Shown one piece after another: positions 61,167 to 64,000 of a DNA stretch of 64,000 nt. The DNA lies in the NCBI RefSeq assembly GCF_018449475.1, contig NZ_JAHCQH010000018.1:62001-126000 (forward strand), in the 5' to 3' direction. The notes under the pieces were generated by a model. The model searched no databases, was not told the DNA's origin, and was given only the letters and a program-made list of their open reading frames with translations. The position numbers were made by a program, and so were the translations under genes. The DNA comes from Ancylobacter radicis. Lineage in GTDB: Bacteria > Pseudomonadota > Alphaproteobacteria > Rhizobiales > Xanthobacteraceae. Each line of letters opens with the position of its first letter. The first letter of the stretch is position 1.

Positions 61167-63146
61167 CTAAAGCCGGACCTTGAGCCGGACCGAGCCGATC
61201 TGGTTGAAATAGCCGGAATCGCTCGCCTGCACGTCGTAATTGACGCCGAGGCTGAAACTTTCCGTCACCGGCGAGGCAAGGCCCACCCCGCCGGTGAACA
61301 GCCAGCGCGACACGTCCGGTCCGGTGGTGACGAAGGGATCGCCGCCGCCGGAAAAGCTCGCTGTCACCGCGCTCGCCGTATCCAGCATGTTGTAGCCGGC
61401 GGAGCCGCGCGCGGTCAGGTCGAGGCGGTCGGTGAGCGCGTAGCGCAGCGCGATGTCGGCGCTAACGATCAGTTCCTGATAGCTGTCCGAATCGACATAG
61501 AGGTCGAGCGGGCCCGCCCCGCTCTCGTCATAGCTGCCGGAACTCACGGTCAGATAATCCAGCCGCACGCCCGGCGTCAGCGTCAGCGCATCGGACACCG
61601 CATAGGCCTTGTGCAGCCCGGCCCCGAGCCCGAGCACGAGGCTCTGATAGCTGCCCTCCGCCACGCTGCCCATGAAGGCGATGCTGCGGCTGGTCGAGGT
61701 GTCGACCACCCCGGCATTGGCGGCGAAGGTGAGGTTGAGGCCGGGGCTCAGCTCATGCGCGCCGTAGAGGCCGAGCACATAGGACTGAAGGTCGGCGGAG
61801 CCTTGCGCGAGGCTCGCCGTGTCGGTGTCGGTGCTGGCGTCGAGCACGGTGGAGGCGAAGGCGAACAGCCCGCCGATCCGCGTGCCGGAGCCCACGGCCC
61901 GGTCCGCGCCGGTGGCAAAGCCGCCGCCGCTCATCGTGTAGCCGGGCACCCCGTCCACCGCGCTCTGCCGGCTGGCGCCGCCGAGCGGCTGCACCCAGAG
62001 CTGGCTGTCGGGCGCGGCATCGACATCGGCGAGGCGGTTGGCGACCACCTGCCCGATCATGCGCTGCGTGTTGGCGGTCGCCTGCGCGGCCGCGCCCGAG
62101 AGCACCGGCACGGTCTGGCTCAGCGCCCCGGAGAGCGCGCTGCCGGACAGGTTGTTGAGCACGCTGGTGACCGGCGCCATGTCGCCGATCAGCCCGTCGC
62201 TCGTCCCGGCGATGGCGTAGAGCACCTGCGCCGCCCCGAGCGCGGAGACGGTGCCGGTCGCCTGCGCCGTTTCCTGATAGGGCCGCACGACCTGCGTGAG
62301 CGTGATGTCGCCGGTGAACAGCGCCGAGGCATCATAGGTGCCGAGCAGCATCTGCGCGGTGGAAGGATCGCCGGCTATGCCGCCATAGAGGCTGAGCAAC
62401 TGGGCGCTCGAATCGGTGATGTTGAACAGCACGCGCCCCTGTGGCGTGATCGAGCCGAGCAGGCTGAACTGGGTGCCGTCCGGCCGCAGGCCAATGCCCC
62501 AGAAATAGCCGCTCTTGTAGCCGGTGATGATGAAGGTGCCCGGCGCGCTGGTGCCGAAGGCTTCCGGGCTGACGATCCGCCAGGGCGTGCCCTCGGTCCA
62601 GGCCCATTGCGGCGAGAGATTGCTCGGCACCACCTGCGCCGTCGGCGGGGTGAAGGTGGCGGGATCGTAGGGGGCCATATAGGCCCAGTGGCTGACCAGC
62701 GGATTGGTGCCGATGATCATCTGCATTTCCATGGTCGTGATGCCGCCGACCTGCTGCATCACGCCGAGGCCGATCGTGCTCGGGCCGCCCGTTGTCGAGG
62801 TGAACACGATGCTCACCATCCCGTCGGGCGTCACCATTCCCTGCATGGTCAGTTCGGAGGTGCTGGTGATCGGGCCGATGGCCAGCGTGCCGGTGCTGAG
62901 CCCGGAGAAAACGCCGTTTACCGAGGTGCCGAGCGCCCACAGCGTCTGGTCGCCGATGGGCAGCGGGTTGGAGAAATCGTCCGGCGGCGCGGCATAGGCC
63001 AGCATCTGCGGCACAGTCACGTACCAGTAGCTGTTGCTGATCACCGGGTCCCAGACCGATTGCGCCCGGACCGGGCCAGCCCCGCAGGCGAGGGCGATGA
63101 CCGACAGCGCCACCCGTCCTCCGCCCGTCAACCAACGCACATACAT
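61167..63146 (-). CDS. Autotransporter-like outer-membrane protein
   Basis: 659 residues from ATG 63146; a TTG at 63179 is an alternative. The signal peptide ends VRA-QS near 28. Residues ~30-385 form a passenger rich in Ser, Thr and Gly with no evident beta-helix repeats, including a helical segment (AAAQATANTQRMIGQVVANRL) just before the barrel. The C-terminal ~270 residues have alternating beta strands typical of the autotransporter domain (LWVQPLGGASRQ, LGLYGAHELSPGLNLTF, FSLGVNYDVQ) and end KVRL. Passenger function is unknown. Confidence 0.82.
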   Translation of the reverse strand: MYVRWLTGGGRVALSVIALACGAGPVRAQSVWDPVISNSYWYVTVPQMLAYAAPPDDFSNPLPIGDQTLWALGTSVNGVFSGLSTGTLAIGPITSTSELTMQGMVTPDGMVSIVFTSTTGGPSTIGLGVMQQVGGITTMEMQMIIGTNPLVSHWAYMAPYDPATFTPPTAQVVPSNLSPQWAWTEGTPWRIVSPEAFGTSAPGTFIITGYKSGYFWGIGLRPDGTQFSLLGSITPQGRVLFNITDSSAQLLSLYGGIAGDPSTAQMLLGTYDASALFTGDITLTQVVRPYQETAQATGTVSALGAAQVLYAIAGTSDGLIGDMAPVTSVLNNLSGSALSGALSQTVPVLSGAAAQATANTQRMIGQVVANRLADVDAAPDSQLWVQPLGGASRQSAVDGVPGYTMSGGGFATGADRAVGSGTRIGGLFAFASTVLDASTDTDTASLAQGSADLQSYVLGLYGAHELSPGLNLTFAANAGVVDTSTSRSIAFMGSVAEGSYQSLVLGLGAGLHKAYAVSDALTLTPGVRLDYLTVSSGSYDESGAGPLDLYVDSDSYQELIVSADIALRYALTDRLDLTARGSAGYNMLDTASAVTASFSGGGDPFVTTGPDVSRWLFTGGVGLASPVTESFSLGVNYDVQASDSGYFNQIGSVRLKVRL

Positions 63147-63308
63147 TGACTGCGATGCCCGTACTGCCACCCCCGGCAATTGAACAGGGGCGATAGCGGT
63201 TTTTCAATCCCGAAATCCATTCCGAGAAAGTATATACAGGCGATAGTCAGGCCGTCACGCAGCCTCCTCTAGGGAAGGGTGGTCGCCGTCGCTGCTTTCC
63301 CCGCGCGG

Positions 63309-64000
63309 CTATCCCCGCCGTCCATGCCCGCCGGGCAGGCGCACGCCGGGGGCGGGGCGCTCGATCAGCACCTCGCGGCGGAAGCGCACGAGGCGGGCCG
63401 GGCGCCCGCCGGTCTCCGCTGTGGTCTCGCCGGTTTCCTCGACGAGGCGCTGCTGCTCGATCAGCCGGCGGAAATTCTGCTTGTGCAGCCGCACGCCGGA
63501 GAGCGCCTCCACCGTGCGCTGGAGCTGGAGCAGGGTGAAGTTCGGCGGCATCAGCTCGAACACTACCGGGCGGTATTTGATCTTGCCGCGCAGCCGGCCG
63601 ATGGCGAGGGCCAGCATGCGGCGGTGGTCCTCGCGCATCTCCACGCCCGAGGGGCCGGGGGCGGTGCGGTCGGAGCCGCGCTCGCGCAGCGCCTCGGCCA
63701 CCAGCCCGGCCTCGTAGAGCAGTTCATAACGCTCCAGCACGCGCTCCTCGTTCCAGCCGGCCTCGCCCGTGATCGCCCCGCCGAAGCACAGCGTCACCCG
63801 CTCGGCCCGCATCTCCGCCATGCGCGGATTGGTGGCGGAGGCGGCCCAGGCGCGCAGCCCCGGTATCAGTGCGTCGAGCAGGGCCGGGCGCCCGTCGCGC
63901 CAGTCCTCCCAGGGGAAATAGCGGTACCAGCTTTCCCACGCGGCATCGGAATCGCCCGCCGGGCGGGCCTCGCGCACCAGAGCGAGATAGGCGAGCGAGA
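63309..64000 (-). CDS. NrtR-like Nudix regulator, C-terminal part (runs off the window)
   Basis: The reading frame continues past 64000 with SLAYLALVREARPAG, so this is the 3' part only, 230 codons. The C-terminal winged-helix region is typical of NrtR-type regulators: LMPPNFTLLQLQRTVEALSGVRLHKQNFRRLIE, followed by GRPARLVRF. NrtR proteins bind ADP-ribose through the Nudix domain and control NAD metabolism genes. The Nudix box is not visible in the part shown, and target genes are outside the window. Confidence 0.82.
   Translation of the reverse strand, partial: SLAYLALVREARPAGDSDAAWESWYRYFPWEDWRDGRPALLDALIPGLRAWAASATNPRMAEMRAERVTLCFGGAITGEAGWNEERVLERYELLYEAGLVAEALRERGSDRTAPGPSGVEMREDHRRMLALAIGRLRGKIKYRPVVFELMPPNFTLLQLQRTVEALSGVRLHKQNFRRLIEQQRLVEETGETTAETGGRPARLVRFRREVLIERPAPGVRLPGGHGRRG

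Overview
The window is a gene-dense, high-GC stretch of chromosome from an alphaproteobacterium, most likely of the order Hyphomicrobiales (Rhizobiales) and plausibly of the Xanthobacteraceae (Ancylobacter/Starkeya/Xanthobacter type). The order is supported by marker genes: a DUF4167 protein, an invasion-associated-locus-B protein, PhaR, CpdR next to tRNA-Val(GAC), HisN-type monophosphatase, PtsP (EI-Ntr) and a ROSE-type heat-shock leader. The family call is inference. I see no insertion sequence, integrase, prophage or CRISPR array; the window reads as core genome with small accessory patches.

Layout. 1-1.6 kb: ribosome and tRNA maturation (3' end of rimM, trmD, rplS). 1.6-10.7 kb: a dispersed leucine pathway (leuC, leuD, leuB) interleaved with a zincin-like peptidase, cytochrome b561, a RidA protein, a ribbon-helix-helix protein, a VOC protein and a Tat-exported GMC oxidoreductase pair. 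10.8-16.7 kb: farnesyl diphosphate synthase, monofunctional transglycosylase, rpmF, a DUF900 hydrolase and a GGDEF/EAL protein with a degenerate GGDEF half. 16.8-19.7 kb: PHA synthesis (phaR divergent from phaA-phaB). 19.8-24.8 kb: a DMT transporter, a gloB-cupin pair, IalB, YkvA, ThpR and a MOSC protein. 24.9-32.3 kb (minus strand): lysC-ptsP-prfA-prmC, a small lower-GC patch, then the DUF4167 gene. 32.4-37.3 kb: ubiG, an MFS transporter and clpB. 37.4-48.4 kb: galU, two cell-envelope proteins, and gltB-gltD for glutamate synthesis. 48.9-52.9 kb: two related small secreted proteins flanking an hsp20 gene, a lysophospholipase-like hydrolase, and hisN. 52.9-54.5 kb: a 1.6-kb region without a convincing protein gene. 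54.5-64 kb: N-formylglutamate amidohydrolase, cpdR, tRNA-Val, a rhamnan-synthesis-F protein, several small or exported proteins, oligoendopeptidase F, an autotransporter-like protein and the 3' part of an NrtR/Nudix-type regulator.

The most interesting non-coding content is: (1) three tandem, plus-strand copies of a ~100-nt small-RNA gene between hisN and the N-formylglutamate amidohydrolase gene, each with its own promoter-like sequence and intrinsic terminator and an invariant CCTCCC-containing core that could pair with Shine-Dalgarno sequences; (2) a heat-shock promoter followed by a three-hairpin ROSE-like leader at hsp20; (3) a 46-nt near-perfect palindrome that buries the ribosome binding site of the cytochrome b561 gene and has an Irr-box-like sequence at its centre; (4) a cluster of CcrM-type GANTC sites and a 13-bp tandem repeat upstream of rpmF. 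Starts were reset from longer open frames wherever a downstream start had a better ribosome binding site or matched the family's usual N-terminus.
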